Shown here piece by piece: positions 1 to 8,254 of a stretch of DNA of 64,000 bases (position 1 is the stretch's first letter; every line of letters starts with the position of its first letter). The stretch spans positions 1 to 64,000 of the forward strand of contig CANLMX010000004.1 in NCBI GenBank assembly GCA_947492385.1, read 5' to 3'. The notes beneath the pieces were generated by a model that made no database searches, had not been told where the DNA came from, and saw only the letters and a list, made by a program, of their open reading frames with translations. The stretch comes from Planctomycetaceae bacterium (lineage in GTDB: Bacteria; Planctomycetota; Phycisphaerae; Phycisphaerales; SM1A02). The translations under genes and the position numbers were made by a program.

Positions 1-119
1 AGCGCCGCGTCGCGTGCACGGCCGATGGCCGGCAGGAGGATCGAGATGAGCAGCGCGATGATGGCGACCACCACCAGCAGCTCAACGATGGTGAAGCCCT
101 TCTTGTTGAGGCGGTTCAT
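1..119 (-). CDS. Type IV pilin-like protein, N-terminal part (partial)
   Basis: Only the first 39 codons are inside the window; the gene runs off the left edge. The product begins MNRLNKKGFTIVELLVVVAI, the class III signal of type IV pilins and pseudopilins: a short basic leader, the G/F cleavage and methylation site, Glu at mature position 5, then a hydrophobic helix. Prepilin peptidase would cut between Gly8 and Phe9. Planctomycetes carry many such proteins, often with a DUF1559 C-terminus, but that part is not visible here. A GAGG lies 7 bases before the ATG. The fold class of the N-terminus is certain; the exact family and role are not. Confidence 0.85.
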   Translation of the reverse strand, partial: MNRLNKKGFTIVELLVVVAIIALLISILLPAIGRARDAA

Positions 120-467
120 GTTCCGACCTCGCCTTTCCGCAGCCCGCGGGCCGCATGAAGAGTCCGAACCGAGATGTGACCGGCACCAGGGTGAGCCGAG
201 GCTTCGACTTCGGCTGCCCAGCACCGGCGGGCTGGACTCGAAACAGGTTGCGGATCGTTGAGAGGCCGATCCGCACAGCCTTGCCTGAGACACGGGGTGC
301 ACTCCCGCAAGGAGTCCCAAGCACATGAAGGATATCCGCGTGGCGAGTCGGTCGGATGCACCTTTCGGACCGGATCCCCCGCGGCGGGCCCGACGCGCAC
401 GAGATGTCCGGATAATGTGCCTCTGGTCGAATCCGCACGACATGCCACCACGAACCCCCGAGGCCCC
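120..467. other. Intergenic region between divergent pilin-like and cobalamin adenosyltransferase genes
   Basis: No convincing gene is seen in this 348-base stretch. It holds a perfect 8-bp inverted repeat with a 9-base loop (250-257 with 267-274) and a GATAAT hexamer at 411-416 that could be the -10 element for the adenosyltransferase. No cobalamin riboswitch (no B12 box) was recognised, although the downstream enzyme uses cob(I)alamin. Confidence 0.5.
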
Positions 468-1037
468 ATGAAGCTCTACACCCGAACCGGCGACGACGGG
501 ACGACCGGCCTTTTCAGCGGGGCGCGGGTGTCCAAGGACCACCCCCGGATCGAGGCCTATGGGACCGTCGACGAGCTCAACGCTGTGCTGGGGCTGGTGC
601 GGTGCGCATGCGACCCCGCGCATGCCTTCGAGCGCCGGCTGATCGACGTGCTGCAGGCGATGCAGTCACGCCTCTTCGACATCGGCGCCGACCTCGCGAC
701 GCCCGAGGGCGCGAAGCAGCAGTCCAAGATCCATCGCATCGATGACCGCGACGTGGCCGAGGCCGAGGGCTGGATCGACGAGGTCGACGGCGCGAACCCG
801 CCGCTCCACACGTTCATCATGCCGGCCGGCACGGAACTCGCGGCGCGCCTGCACCTGGCGCGCACCGTGTGCCGACGCGCCGAGCGCGCGATCATCTCGC
901 TCTCGGGGATCGAGCCGGTCGGCGAGCCCCTCCTCCGGTACATGAACCGGCTCAGCGACCTGTTCTTCGCGATGGCACGCCGCGCCAATCACGAGCGCGG
1001 GCAGGCCGACGTGCCCTGGACGCCGACGCAGCGATAG
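468..1037 (+). CDS. pduO: Cob(I)alamin adenosyltransferase, PduO type
   Basis: The 189-residue product transfers the adenosyl group of ATP to cob(I)alamin to make adenosylcobalamin in the cytoplasm. Family hallmarks are visible: the N-terminal TRTGDDGTTGLF ATP-binding loop, AYGTVDELNA, SRLFDIGADLATP, the arginine-rich RTVCRRAER helix, and the C-terminal YMNRLSDLFFAMARRANH. Length matches single-domain PduO enzymes. The ATG before KLYTRTGDDG is chosen because the family motif starts only a few residues in; an in-frame extension further upstream looks non-coding. No other cobalamin gene is nearby, so it may serve salvage or a B12-dependent enzyme elsewhere. Confidence 0.93.
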   Translation: MKLYTRTGDDGTTGLFSGARVSKDHPRIEAYGTVDELNAVLGLVRCACDPAHAFERRLIDVLQAMQSRLFDIGADLATPEGAKQQSKIHRIDDRDVAEAEGWIDEVDGANPPLHTFIMPAGTELAARLHLARTVCRRAERAIISLSGIEPVGEPLLRYMNRLSDLFFAMARRANHERGQADVPWTPTQR

Positions 1038-1043
1038 CGCGCA

Positions 1044-1697
1044 TCAACCCTCGACGGTGCCGAACACGCGGTCGCCGGCGTCGCCGAGCCCCGGCCGGAT
1101 ATAGGCGTTCGCGTCGAGCTCGCGATCGAGGGCGCACGCGTACACCATCACGTCCGGATGCTCGGCGTGCACCCGGCGCGCACCCTCGGGCGCCGCCACC
1201 AGGCAGATCATCTGGATGTCGCGGCAGCCCACGTCCTTGAGGTGGCGGATGGCGGCGCACGCGCTCCCGCCGGTGGCGAGCATCGGGTCGATGACGATGG
1301 CGTAGCCGTCACGCACGTCGTGCGGGAACTTCGCGTAGTAGAAGACCGGACGGTGCGTGGCCTCGTCGCGGCGAATGCCGATGTGCCCGACGCGCGCCTC
1401 GGGGAAGAGCTGCATCACGCCGTCGGTCATGCTGAGGCCGGCGCGCAAGATCGGCACCAAGGTCACGGGCCGCGACAGCTGCCGGCCCTCGGTGACCTCG
1501 AGCGGCGTTTCGACGGCCACGGCCCGCGTGTCGAACCGGCGCGACACCTCGTAGGTCATGAGCCCCGCGATCTCGTTCAGCAGTCGGCGAAAATCGGCCG
1601 GCGACGTGCGGCGGTCGCGCACGATGGTGAGCTTGTGCTGCACCAGCGGATGGTCGAACACGCGAAGCGAGGGAAACTCGTGGGCGACGGTCGGCAT
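1044..1697 (-). CDS. upp: Uracil phosphoribosyltransferase
   Basis: The 217-residue enzyme makes UMP from uracil and PRPP (pyrimidine salvage). The PRPP loop DPMLATGGS is at about residues 137-145, and the uracil-binding motif PGLGDAGDRVFGT is at the C-terminus; length is close to E. coli Upp (208). The chosen ATG (MPTVAHEF) has a GAGGAG about 8 bases upstream; a longer in-frame extension runs into the neighbouring promoter and gene and is rejected. It is divergent from the DUF1579 gene and converges on the adenosyltransferase with a 6-base gap. Confidence 0.95.
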   Translation of the reverse strand: MPTVAHEFPSLRVFDHPLVQHKLTIVRDRRTSPADFRRLLNEIAGLMTYEVSRRFDTRAVAVETPLEVTEGRQLSRPVTLVPILRAGLSMTDGVMQLFPEARVGHIGIRRDEATHRPVFYYAKFPHDVRDGYAIVIDPMLATGGSACAAIRHLKDVGCRDIQMICLVAAPEGARRVHAEHPDVMVYACALDRELDANAYIRPGLGDAGDRVFGTVEG

Positions 1698-1717
1698 GGC
1701 GGGGCTCCTCGCCCGGC

Positions 1718-1727
1718 AGCGTAGACT
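1718..1727. promoter_or_regulatory. Bidirectional -10 element between upp and DUF1579 gene
   Basis: Two TAnnnT hexamers overlap back to back: TAGACT on the plus strand (1722-1727) and TACGCT on the minus strand (1723-1718), sharing the central TA. The plus element lies 10 bases before the DUF1579 ATG; the minus element lies 20 bases before the upp ATG, leaving a short leader with its GAGGAG site. This looks like one symmetric promoter serving both genes. It is inferred from sequence only. Confidence 0.5.
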
Positions 1728-1737
1728 TGCCGCTTCC

Positions 1738-2604
1738 ATGAAGCATGACGCGACCGATCCAACGCGCGCCCAGGCCGCGCCCAGGCTCCGCACGTTCATC
1801 GCCGGTGCGGCCGCGGGAATCGCCGCAGCCGCGGCGCTGGGGCTGGCCGTCGGCAACGCGGCCCCGCCCGCCGGCCGGCCGAAGCCCACGCCCGGGCAGG
1901 TGACCCTCGAGACCCGCCAGGCGATGGAGGTGCTCAACCAGTTCGTGGGCCGCTGGGACATCGCGGGGCAGTCGCTCGACGAGTCGGGTGCACCGGTGGC
2001 GCAGTTCACGGGCAACGCGCACTACGGCTTCGTGCTGGCCGACAACTTCCTGATGGGCGAGATGACGCTCCTGAACGGCGACTACGTGCTCGAGCAGGTC
2101 GAATATGTCGGGTACTCGCCGGGGCTGCACAAGTACACCCACATCATGCTCACCGAGCTCGACAAGAGCATGATCTACCAGCACGGCGACTGGGTGCCCG
2201 AGGCGTCGACCATGGTGTTCGGCCTTGCGGCGCCGCTCGACACGCCCCGCGGGACCCCGCGCAACGTCGGGCTCGCGTACTCGTTCGGGCGCGACCGCAT
2301 CGACTGCACCATGACCATGCAGAGCGGCACGAAGGCGCCGCGCACGGTGAAGATGACCTTCACGCGCTCGACGCAGCCTGCGGCGCCGACCGGCCCGGAC
2401 GGGATGCCGACGGGCGGCAACGTGCGCGTGGTGCAGCGGCAGGGCGACCCCGCACAGATGCGCGCGCAGATGCAGGAAGCCATGTCGCAGATGGCGGCGC
2501 AGAAGCAGGCCGTCATGCAGTACATGAACCAGATGGGTGGCCGCCTCGACGGAACCGGTGGACCTGCGCCCGCGGACGCCGGCCTCTGGGGTGGGCCGAA
2601 CTGA
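1738..2604 (+). CDS. DUF1579 family protein with N-terminal membrane anchor
   Basis: The 288-residue protein has a charged N-terminus and a hydrophobic segment at about 20-40 (signal peptide or anchor). A DUF1579-like body follows (NQFVGRWDIAGQSLDESG, then YEVYSPGLHKYTH-like and GRDRIDCTMTMQSG segments), and the tail is rich in Gln, Met and Ala (about 240-275). The family is a calycin-like beta barrel of unknown function. The start follows a TAGACT hexamer by 10 bases. Its TGA overlaps the der ATG by one base, so the two genes are probably cotranscribed and translationally coupled; the functional link is unknown. Confidence 0.7.
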   Translation: MKHDATDPTRAQAAPRLRTFIAGAAAGIAAAAALGLAVGNAAPPAGRPKPTPGQVTLETRQAMEVLNQFVGRWDIAGQSLDESGAPVAQFTGNAHYGFVLADNFLMGEMTLLNGDYVLEQVEYVGYSPGLHKYTHIMLTELDKSMIYQHGDWVPEASTMVFGLAAPLDTPRGTPRNVGLAYSFGRDRIDCTMTMQSGTKAPRTVKMTFTRSTQPAAPTGPDGMPTGGNVRVVQRQGDPAQMRAQMQEAMSQMAAQKQAVMQYMNQMGGRLDGTGGPAPADAGLWGGPN

Positions 2605-3998
2605 TGGCGCTCCCGAAGCTCGCCATCATCGGCCGGCCGAACGTCGGCAAGTCGAGCCTCTTCAACCGGCTCGCGGGCAAGCGGATCTCCATCGTCGATC
2701 CCACGCCGGGAGTGACGCGCGACCGCGTCACGACGGTGGTCGAGCTGCGCCCGCCGCCGGATGCCGTGGATCCCGACCCGCGCTTCGTCGAGCTGATGGA
2801 CACGGGCGGCTACGGCGTCTACGTGGCCGAGGGTGGGCAGATCGACGATGCGGGCAAGGACCTCGCCGAGCTCACGCCGGACATCGAGCGCCAGATCCGC
2901 GCCGCGGCGGAGCAGGCGGACCTCATCCTCTTCGTGATCGACGCGCAGGACGGGGTCGTGCCGCTCGACGAGACGGTGGCGCGGCTCCTCCGCGGCGCAG
3001 GCCTCTCGCCGAAGGTGATCCCGGTGGCGAACAAGGTGGACGACCCGAGCTGGGACGCCGACGGCATCGAGGCCGCGGCGCTCGGGTTCGGCGACCCCGC
3101 GCTGGTCAGCGCGAACTCCGGGTACGGGACGCGCGCGCTGGGCGAGGTGCTGTGGGACCGCGTGGACGCCGTGCGTGCGCACGAGCGCCCCGAGGACCCC
3201 ACCGTGCGGTTCGCGATCGTGGGCCGACGCAACGCAGGCAAGAGCTCGCTGGTGAACGCCCTGGCGGGCGAGCCGCGCGTGATCGTCAGCGAGATCGCCG
3301 GCACCACGCGCGACGCGGTCGACGTCCGGTTCGAGCTCGACGGCAAGGCGCTGGTCGCCATCGACACCGCCGGCGTGCGCAAGCGCAAGAGCTGGGCCGA
3401 CGACGTCGAGTTCTATTCGAACGCGCGCACCGACGCCGCGATCGACCGCGCCGACGTGTGCGTGCTGCTGCTCGACGCGACCGAGAAGAGCTCGCAGGTC
3501 GAGAAGCGGCTCGCGAGCCAGCTCGAGGAGAAGTACAAGCCCGCGGTCATCGCGGTCAACAAGTGGGACCTCGTCGCCTCGAAGCTCTCGCCGAAGGACT
3601 ACATCGAGTACCTGACGCAGGAATTCCCGGGCCTCGAGTTCGCGCCCATCGTCTTCGTCAGCGCGAAGGACTCGACCGGGCTCCGCGAGCTGCTCGGCAT
3701 GGTCGCAAACCTCGCGCAGCAGGCCGCGCACCGCGAGGGCACGGGACGCGTCAACCATGCCGTGCGCACGATCCTCGAGGCGCGCGGGCCCAGTTCCAGC
3801 CTTGGCACGCGCGCCAAGGTGTTCTACGTCGCCCAGATCGACGTGAAGCCGCCGACGATCGCGATGGTGGTGAACAAGCCGTCGCTCTTCGAGGGAAGCT
3901 ACGAGCGGTACTTCAAGAACCAGCTGCGCGAGCACCTGCCGTTCAGCGAGGTCCCCATCAAGCTGGTCTTCAGCGAGCGCAAGCGCGAGAAGCGGTGA
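2604..3998 (+). CDS. der: Ribosome-associated GTPase Der (EngA)
   Basis: The 464-residue protein has the diagnostic tandem GTPase domains. Domain 1 shows GRPNVGKSS at 10-18, PGVTRD, a DTGG switch and NKVD; domain 2 shows GRRNAGKSS at about 207, AGTTRD, DTAGVRKRKSW and NKWD. A KH-like C-terminal domain follows (the segment with PPTIAMVVNKP and a final run of Lys/Arg). Der is essential for 50S subunit maturation. The ATG overlaps the upstream stop codon, consistent with translational coupling. Length is within the usual 440-490 range. Confidence 0.96.
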   Translation: MALPKLAIIGRPNVGKSSLFNRLAGKRISIVDPTPGVTRDRVTTVVELRPPPDAVDPDPRFVELMDTGGYGVYVAEGGQIDDAGKDLAELTPDIERQIRAAAEQADLILFVIDAQDGVVPLDETVARLLRGAGLSPKVIPVANKVDDPSWDADGIEAAALGFGDPALVSANSGYGTRALGEVLWDRVDAVRAHERPEDPTVRFAIVGRRNAGKSSLVNALAGEPRVIVSEIAGTTRDAVDVRFELDGKALVAIDTAGVRKRKSWADDVEFYSNARTDAAIDRADVCVLLLDATEKSSQVEKRLASQLEEKYKPAVIAVNKWDLVASKLSPKDYIEYLTQEFPGLEFAPIVFVSAKDSTGLRELLGMVANLAQQAAHREGTGRVNHAVRTILEARGPSSSLGTRAKVFYVAQIDVKPPTIAMVVNKPSLFEGSYERYFKNQLREHLPFSEVPIKLVFSERKREKR

Positions 3999-4022
3999 TC
4001 GGGCCCCGGCCGGGCCCGCATG

Positions 4023-4553
4023 TCAGCGCGGCGCAGCGGCCCACGTGACCATCGCGGCCGCCCCCACCACGATCGCGACGATGGCCGTCGCGACGGCGGC
4101 GGTGGCGAATGCGTCGAGCGCGCCCACCCTGAATGCGGGCCGCGCGAGCAGCGCGGCGACGGACGCGAACGCGAGCCCATCGAACAGCAGCTTGGCCGCC
4201 TCGCCCGGGACGGGCACGAACTGCACCATCGACGCAACCGCGGCGCACGCGAAGGTGCGCGCGGCGATGCTGGAGATCGGTCCCGCAGGCCGCCCACGCA
4301 CGAGGGCGACCGCCCGGAACGCCGCGGCGCCGGCGAGGGTGCACAGCACGACCCAGGCGACCAGGGCGAGTGCGTCGGACATCCGTGCCGGCAGGCCGGG
4401 CACCTGGCCCTCGGCGGACGGAGCGCCCGCGGACGGAAGCGCGCCCGCGACGCAGCCCAGGACCACCGACCCGAGCGCCACGGCACCGACCATGGCCCAG
4501 AACCGCTCGTCACCCTCGGGGCACAGTGGGCGGTCCTCCGCGCGTGGTTCCAT
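4023..4553 (-). CDS. Hypothetical multi-pass membrane protein
   Basis: The 176-residue product is hydrophobic, with about five predicted transmembrane segments separated by short loops and a charged N-terminus. No family is recognised. The start is the second of two close ATGs: a TAGCAT hexamer (minus strand, 4566-4561) ends 7 bases before it, the spacing seen at other leaderless starts here, whereas the first ATG would lie inside that hexamer. It is divergent from the zinc-ribbon membrane protein. A plus-strand open frame over the same bases has low-complexity Ala/Thr/Arg composition and is treated as a shadow. Confidence 0.6.
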   Translation of the reverse strand: MEPRAEDRPLCPEGDERFWAMVGAVALGSVVLGCVAGALPSAGAPSAEGQVPGLPARMSDALALVAWVVLCTLAGAAAFRAVALVRGRPAGPISSIAARTFACAAVASMVQFVPVPGEAAKLLFDGLAFASVAALLARPAFRVGALDAFATAAVATAIVAIVVGAAAMVTWAAAPR

Positions 4554-4599
4554 CGGTGCCATGCTAGCCCCCGCCGAGGATGCCTATGCTCGGCGACGC

Positions 4600-5076
4600 A
4601 TGCTGATGCGCATCCGCGAACGCGATGGCGGCGAGGTCGGTTCGGCGATCGCCGACCCCGCGTCCCGGCCGCCGCGCGTGACCGCCACCACGCGCGACGG
4701 AAGCCAGCGTGACGTGTTCCTCGACTGGGAACGGGCGCTCGACGACGCGGGATGCCTGCGCAAGTGCGTCTGCTGCGGATGCGAGCGGCTGTACCGCCGG
4801 CGGACACCCGTCTGGTTCTCGCCGTTCGCGCTGGTGCTGGCCTCCGCGGGCGTCGTGGCGGCGGTGATGGGGCACTCGAGCGACCCGCTGGTCCTCGGTG
4901 CCCTCGTCGCGATGGTGCTCGTCGACGTCGCCGTGCTGGCGTTCGTGCCGACACGGCTCGTGTGCTATCGGTGCGGGACGTCCTACCGAGGCGCGCGCGT
5001 GGCCCGGATGCACCGGGCGTGGGACCCGCGCGTCGCGGCGTCGCTCGGACGCATCGGGCCGGAACTAGACTCCTGA
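4600..5076 (+). CDS. Hypothetical membrane protein with a split zinc-ribbon-like cysteine set
   Basis: The product is about 158 residues. A cysteine cluster (CLRKCVCCGC) precedes two hydrophobic segments with a short loop between them, and a CYRCG motif follows the second. The two half-sites could form one zinc ribbon on the same side of the membrane; this is an inference. A TATGCT hexamer at 4585-4590 lies 9 bases before the chosen ATG (another ATG follows at 4606, and 4561 is also possible). The stop lies two bases before the tmk ATG. Function is unknown. Confidence 0.55.
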   Translation: MLMRIRERDGGEVGSAIADPASRPPRVTATTRDGSQRDVFLDWERALDDAGCLRKCVCCGCERLYRRRTPVWFSPFALVLASAGVVAAVMGHSSDPLVLGALVAMVLVDVAVLAFVPTRLVCYRCGTSYRGARVARMHRAWDPRVAASLGRIGPELDS

Positions 5077-5078
5077 CC

Positions 5079-5780
5079 ATGCAGCAGCCGAACGCAGCGG
5101 CGGACGACGCGGATCGCGCGTGGATGCGCGCGCTCGCGGGCCGCTTCGTCGTGTTCGACGGTCCCGACGGCAGCGGCAAGAGCACGCAGTTCCGCCGGTT
5201 CGCGGATGCCGCGCGCGGCGCCGGCCTCGAGGTGGTCGAGGTCCGCGAGCCGGGCGGCACGCCGATCGGCGAGAAGATCCGCACCATCCTGCTCGACCCG
5301 GCGAACGCAGAGATGACCGTGCGCGCCGAGATGCTCCTCTACATGGCGAGCCGCGCGCAGCTCTTCGCGCAGCGGATCGAGCCCGCGCTCCGGGCGGGTG
5401 CCCTGGTGCTGGCGGACCGATTCGTCTCGAGCACCCTCGCCTACCAGGGCGCGGCCGGCGGGATGGACGAGGACGACATCGTCGCGGTGGGCCGCGTCGC
5501 GACCGGCAACCACGTGCCCGACCTCACGGTGGTGTTCGACGTGTCCACGGACGTCGCCCTCTCGCGGCTCTCGCCGCTCCTCGACCGCATGGAGGGCAAG
5601 GGGCGCGAGTTCCACATGAAGGTGCGCGCGGGATACCTCGCGCAGGCACGGCGATGGCCCGACCGCTACGCCGTGGTCGACTCGTCGGTGGCGCCCGACG
5701 CCGTCACCGTGGCCCTGTGCGCGGCCGTGCGCGACTGGACCGGGTCGCGCGCCGCCACGCGCGCGCACGTGCACCACTGA
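5079..5780 (+). CDS. tmk: Thymidylate kinase
   Basis: The 233-residue enzyme phosphorylates dTMP to dTDP. Visible are the P-loop GPDGSGKST at about 28-36, the REPGGTPIGEKIR segment, the LADRFVSSTLAYQG motif with the catalytic DR pair, and a C-terminal region with RMEGKGREFHMKV. An N-terminal extension of about 20 residues precedes the core. TAGACT at 5066-5071 ends 7 bases before the ATG with no room for a leader, so the mRNA is probably leaderless. Confidence 0.95.
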   Translation: MQQPNAAADDADRAWMRALAGRFVVFDGPDGSGKSTQFRRFADAARGAGLEVVEVREPGGTPIGEKIRTILLDPANAEMTVRAEMLLYMASRAQLFAQRIEPALRAGALVLADRFVSSTLAYQGAAGGMDEDDIVAVGRVATGNHVPDLTVVFDVSTDVALSRLSPLLDRMEGKGREFHMKVRAGYLAQARRWPDRYAVVDSSVAPDAVTVALCAAVRDWTGSRAATRAHVHH

Positions 5781-5811
5781 TCCACCTGTTGTCCACCGCG
5801 CGGGGCGAATG

Positions 5812-5828
5812 TTCGCGATGTACGCGAA
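5812..5828. promoter_or_regulatory. 17-bp inverted repeat upstream of HTH-TPR gene
   Basis: TTCGCG, five bases, then CGCGAA: a perfect 6-bp inverted repeat about 100 bases before the start of the helix-turn-helix protein. It has the size of a dimeric regulator operator. A CATACT hexamer at about 5865-5870 could be the associated -10. Autoregulation is only a guess. Confidence 0.3.
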
Positions 5829-5929
5829 ATTCCGCGGCATCCGTTCGACAGCGCCCTGAGCGTGCGCATACTCGGCCCCCGTGAGGACTGCGAGCGGGGC
5901 GCACGAGACCCCGCAGATCGTGTGGGACC

Positions 5930-7165
5930 ATGAGCCAGAGCGTTGTGCGCCGCGAGCGGCTGGGCCGCTTTGTGGACCTTGCGCGCGTCTACCGGGGCTG
6001 GAGCAAGCAGGAGCTTGCGGCGAACCTGGGGCGCGACCTCTCGAAGATCGTTCCCGACAGCGGGAACCCGAAGCTCGACTTGGTGATGGCGCTCGCCGAC
6101 GCGCTCGACTGGAACGTCGGCGACGTGGCGAAGTGCGTGTGGGACGACCCGCCGGCGGCGGGCGCGCCGGGCGACTTCGCGGAACTCGATGCGCGCGCGA
6201 TGGAGGCGCATCGCGCAGGCAACTGGCAGGCGCTCGTCGAAGGCGGCCGCGCGCTGCTTGCGGCGGCACGCACGCCCGCCGAGCGGGCGCGCGCGCTGAA
6301 CCGCATCAGCGGTGGGCACGATGGGCTCGGGCGCCACGCGCGGAGCCTCGAGTGCCTCCAGGAGGCCCTGTCGCTGTCGCCGCTTCCCGGTGGCATGGAA
6401 CTCATGCTGCGCGTGAACCTCGCTGGCGCGCACCACGCGCTGTGGCACCTGGTGGAGGCACGCGCCACGGCGCGCGAGCTGGTCGAGCGGTTCGAGCGGC
6501 GCCCACCCGAGGGCCGGCTCGAGCGCGTCGCCCAGGCCTTCGCGCTCATGTACCGCGGGCAGAGCGCGCGGCGCGCCATCGGCGAGGGCGAGCGGCTCGA
6601 CCTGGGCACGGCGCGCGAGGCGCGCGCCGACCTTGAGCGTGCGTGCATCCTGTTCTCGCGGCTTGCGCGCGAGTTCGGCGACGACAGCTACGGCGGCGTC
6701 GGGAACACCTGCCGTGGTGCGCTCGTCGAGGTCGACTGCGCGCTCGGCACCACCGACCCGCGTGACGCGGTCGCGACCATCACCGAGGCGCTCGGCGGCG
6801 TCGAGGATCCGCAGCTCGCCCCGCCGGGCGACTGGCTCGAGAGCTGGGGTTGGTGGTGCATCTACGGGTGCAACGTGGCGATGCGCCACCTGGAGGACCC
6901 GCTCTTCCACCGCGCGATGGCCGTGTTCACCAACAAGGCGATCGAGATCGCGGACCGGCTCGGCAACTGGTCGCTGCGCGAACGGGCGTTCTCGCTCGAG
7001 CAGGTCAGGCGCGAACGGCTGGAACGCTCCACCGGATTCGACGCCGAGTGGGTGCTCGACGAGGAGGACGTCCGCACCATCGCCGGCACCATGGGCCGGT
7101 TTCCCGCGTTCCGCGAGACGGGGTGGCGCATCCTCGCCGACGCCCGCATCGTGGAGGCCCAGTGA
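5930..7165 (+). CDS. XRE-like helix-turn-helix protein with TPR-like repeats
   Basis: The 411-residue protein starts with a helix-turn-helix-like segment (residues about 10-65, with GWSKQELAANLGRDLS and a second helix around KLDLVMALADAL). A long alpha-helical region of repeated degenerate TPR-like helices follows. HTH plus TPR resembles peptide- or ligand-sensing regulators of the Rap/Rgg/PlcR type; whether this one senses a peptide is unknown. The small secreted-protein gene follows at once: its ATG is 15 bases after the stop. Start choice is moderate, with no clear Shine-Dalgarno site. Confidence 0.65.
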   Translation: MSQSVVRRERLGRFVDLARVYRGWSKQELAANLGRDLSKIVPDSGNPKLDLVMALADALDWNVGDVAKCVWDDPPAAGAPGDFAELDARAMEAHRAGNWQALVEGGRALLAAARTPAERARALNRISGGHDGLGRHARSLECLQEALSLSPLPGGMELMLRVNLAGAHHALWHLVEARATARELVERFERRPPEGRLERVAQAFALMYRGQSARRAIGEGERLDLGTAREARADLERACILFSRLAREFGDDSYGGVGNTCRGALVEVDCALGTTDPRDAVATITEALGGVEDPQLAPPGDWLESWGWWCIYGCNVAMRHLEDPLFHRAMAVFTNKAIEIADRLGNWSLRERAFSLEQVRRERLERSTGFDAEWVLDEEDVRTIAGTMGRFPAFRETGWRILADARIVEAQ

Positions 7166-7179
7166 AAGGAGCACCGCAC

Positions 7180-7515
7180 ATGAACCGCATCAAGACGACG
7201 GGGCCCGCGCGTGCCATCGCGCTGGCCATGGCCATGGGCGCGGCGCTGCTCCACGGCGCGCCGCTTTCGGCGGCACCTCCGCGCGGCGGGTGGCAGGACG
7301 GGTCGCTGGACCCGCGCCTGGACCTGAGGCGCAGGTGGTGGCTCGACATCTACGCGCACAGCATGCAGGAGGAGTGCTTCATCCGCTGGATGGATGACCG
7401 CCTCGGCGGGCCGGAGTGGAAGCTCGGGCTGTCCATCCGACGGGTCGAGGCGACGTGGGCGTGGTGGAAGGTGCACGTGTGGCCCAGCATGCAGAAGCCC
7501 GACGAGGGCAAGTGA
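7180..7515 (+). CDS. Small secreted or anchored protein, unknown function
   Basis: The 111-residue product has a classic signal peptide (MNRIKTTGPARAI followed by a hydrophobic stretch and an ALSAA-like cleavage region near residue 30). The short mature part is rich in Trp and Arg. AAAGGAG lies about 8 bases before the ATG, which decides the start. It is closely coupled to the upstream HTH-TPR gene. Small secreted proteins next to HTH-TPR regulators can be signals in Gram-positive systems; here the mature part is long and no processing site was recognised, so a signalling role is only a possibility. Confidence 0.6.
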   Translation: MNRIKTTGPARAIALAMAMGAALLHGAPLSAAPPRGGWQDGSLDPRLDLRRRWWLDIYAHSMQEECFIRWMDDRLGGPEWKLGLSIRRVEATWAWWKVHVWPSMQKPDEGK

Positions 7516-7562
7516 CGCAGGAGGCCGCAATCGGGGCGGGGTCTGCCATAGACTCCGCCCCG

Positions 7563-8195
7563 ATGCACCCCGAGGCAGGAACCACGAGCGGCACGTGCGG
7601 CGCCCAGGCGGCGCCGGCAGGTGGTGCCGGGTTGCTGCTGGTCGTCGCGGGGCCGTCGGGCGTCGGCAAGACGACGATCGTCCGCGAGATCCTGCGCCGG
7701 TTCGGCGGTGCCTTCTCGGTCAGCGCCACCACGCGCGCGCGGACCGCAAGCGAGCGCGACGGCGTCGATTACTGGTTCATCGACGAGCCCACCTTCCAGC
7801 GCTGGATCGCCGAGGACCGCTTTCTCGAGCACGCACAGGTCTTCGGCGGCCACAGGTACGGCACCCCCGAACAGCCCGTGCGTGACGAGCTGGCGAAGGG
7901 CCGGCTCATCGTGCTCGACATCGACGTCCAGGGGGCGGAGAACGTGCGGCGGAAGATCCCGGGCATGCTCGGGATCTTCGTGCTGCCGCCGGGCGAGGAC
8001 GAGCTGCTGAAGCGCCTGCGGGCACGGGGTCGCGAGGACGAGGCGGCCATTGCCCGGCGCTTCGCCGAGAGCAAGCGGGAGATCGAGCGGGCCCGCGACG
8101 GCGGCGCATTCAACGCATTCGTCGTCAACGACGACCTGCCGCGCGCGATCGAGGAAGTCGCCTCGATCGTCGGGGCGCGGCTCGCGCGGCGCTGA
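7563..8195 (+). CDS. gmk: Guanylate kinase
   Basis: The 210-residue enzyme phosphorylates GMP to GDP. The P-loop GPSGVGKTT is at 30-38, followed by SVSATTRARTASERDGVDYWF (GMP-binding region), EHAQVFGGHRYGTP, and the VLDIDVQGAENVR segment typical of the family. A Gly/Ala-rich N-terminal extension of about 22 residues precedes the core. TAGACT at 7549-7554 ends 8 bases before the ATG, suggesting a leaderless or nearly leaderless transcript. Confidence 0.95.
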   Translation: MHPEAGTTSGTCGAQAAPAGGAGLLLVVAGPSGVGKTTIVREILRRFGGAFSVSATTRARTASERDGVDYWFIDEPTFQRWIAEDRFLEHAQVFGGHRYGTPEQPVRDELAKGRLIVLDIDVQGAENVRRKIPGMLGIFVLPPGEDELLKRLRARGREDEAAIARRFAESKREIERARDGGAFNAFVVNDDLPRAIEEVASIVGARLARR

Positions 8196-8254
8196 GTTCC
8201 GGACGCGGCGCCGGCACGCGCGCCATGCGGCGGGGCGCAAGCGGAAAGTTCCGC

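Noticed and set aside
120-467. Cobalamin riboswitch upstream of the adenosyltransferase
   Set aside because: No B12 box or recognisable conserved core; only an 8-bp hairpin is present.
2175-3935. 586-codon minus-strand frame opposite der
   Set aside because: Antisense shadow of a well-supported GTPase gene; no motif, signal or start site.
5881-6636. GTG-started frame overlapping the HTH-TPR gene
   Set aside because: It lies 8 bases after a CATACT hexamer, but its translation is Arg/Ala-rich shadow sequence and the HTH-TPR frame is the coherent one.
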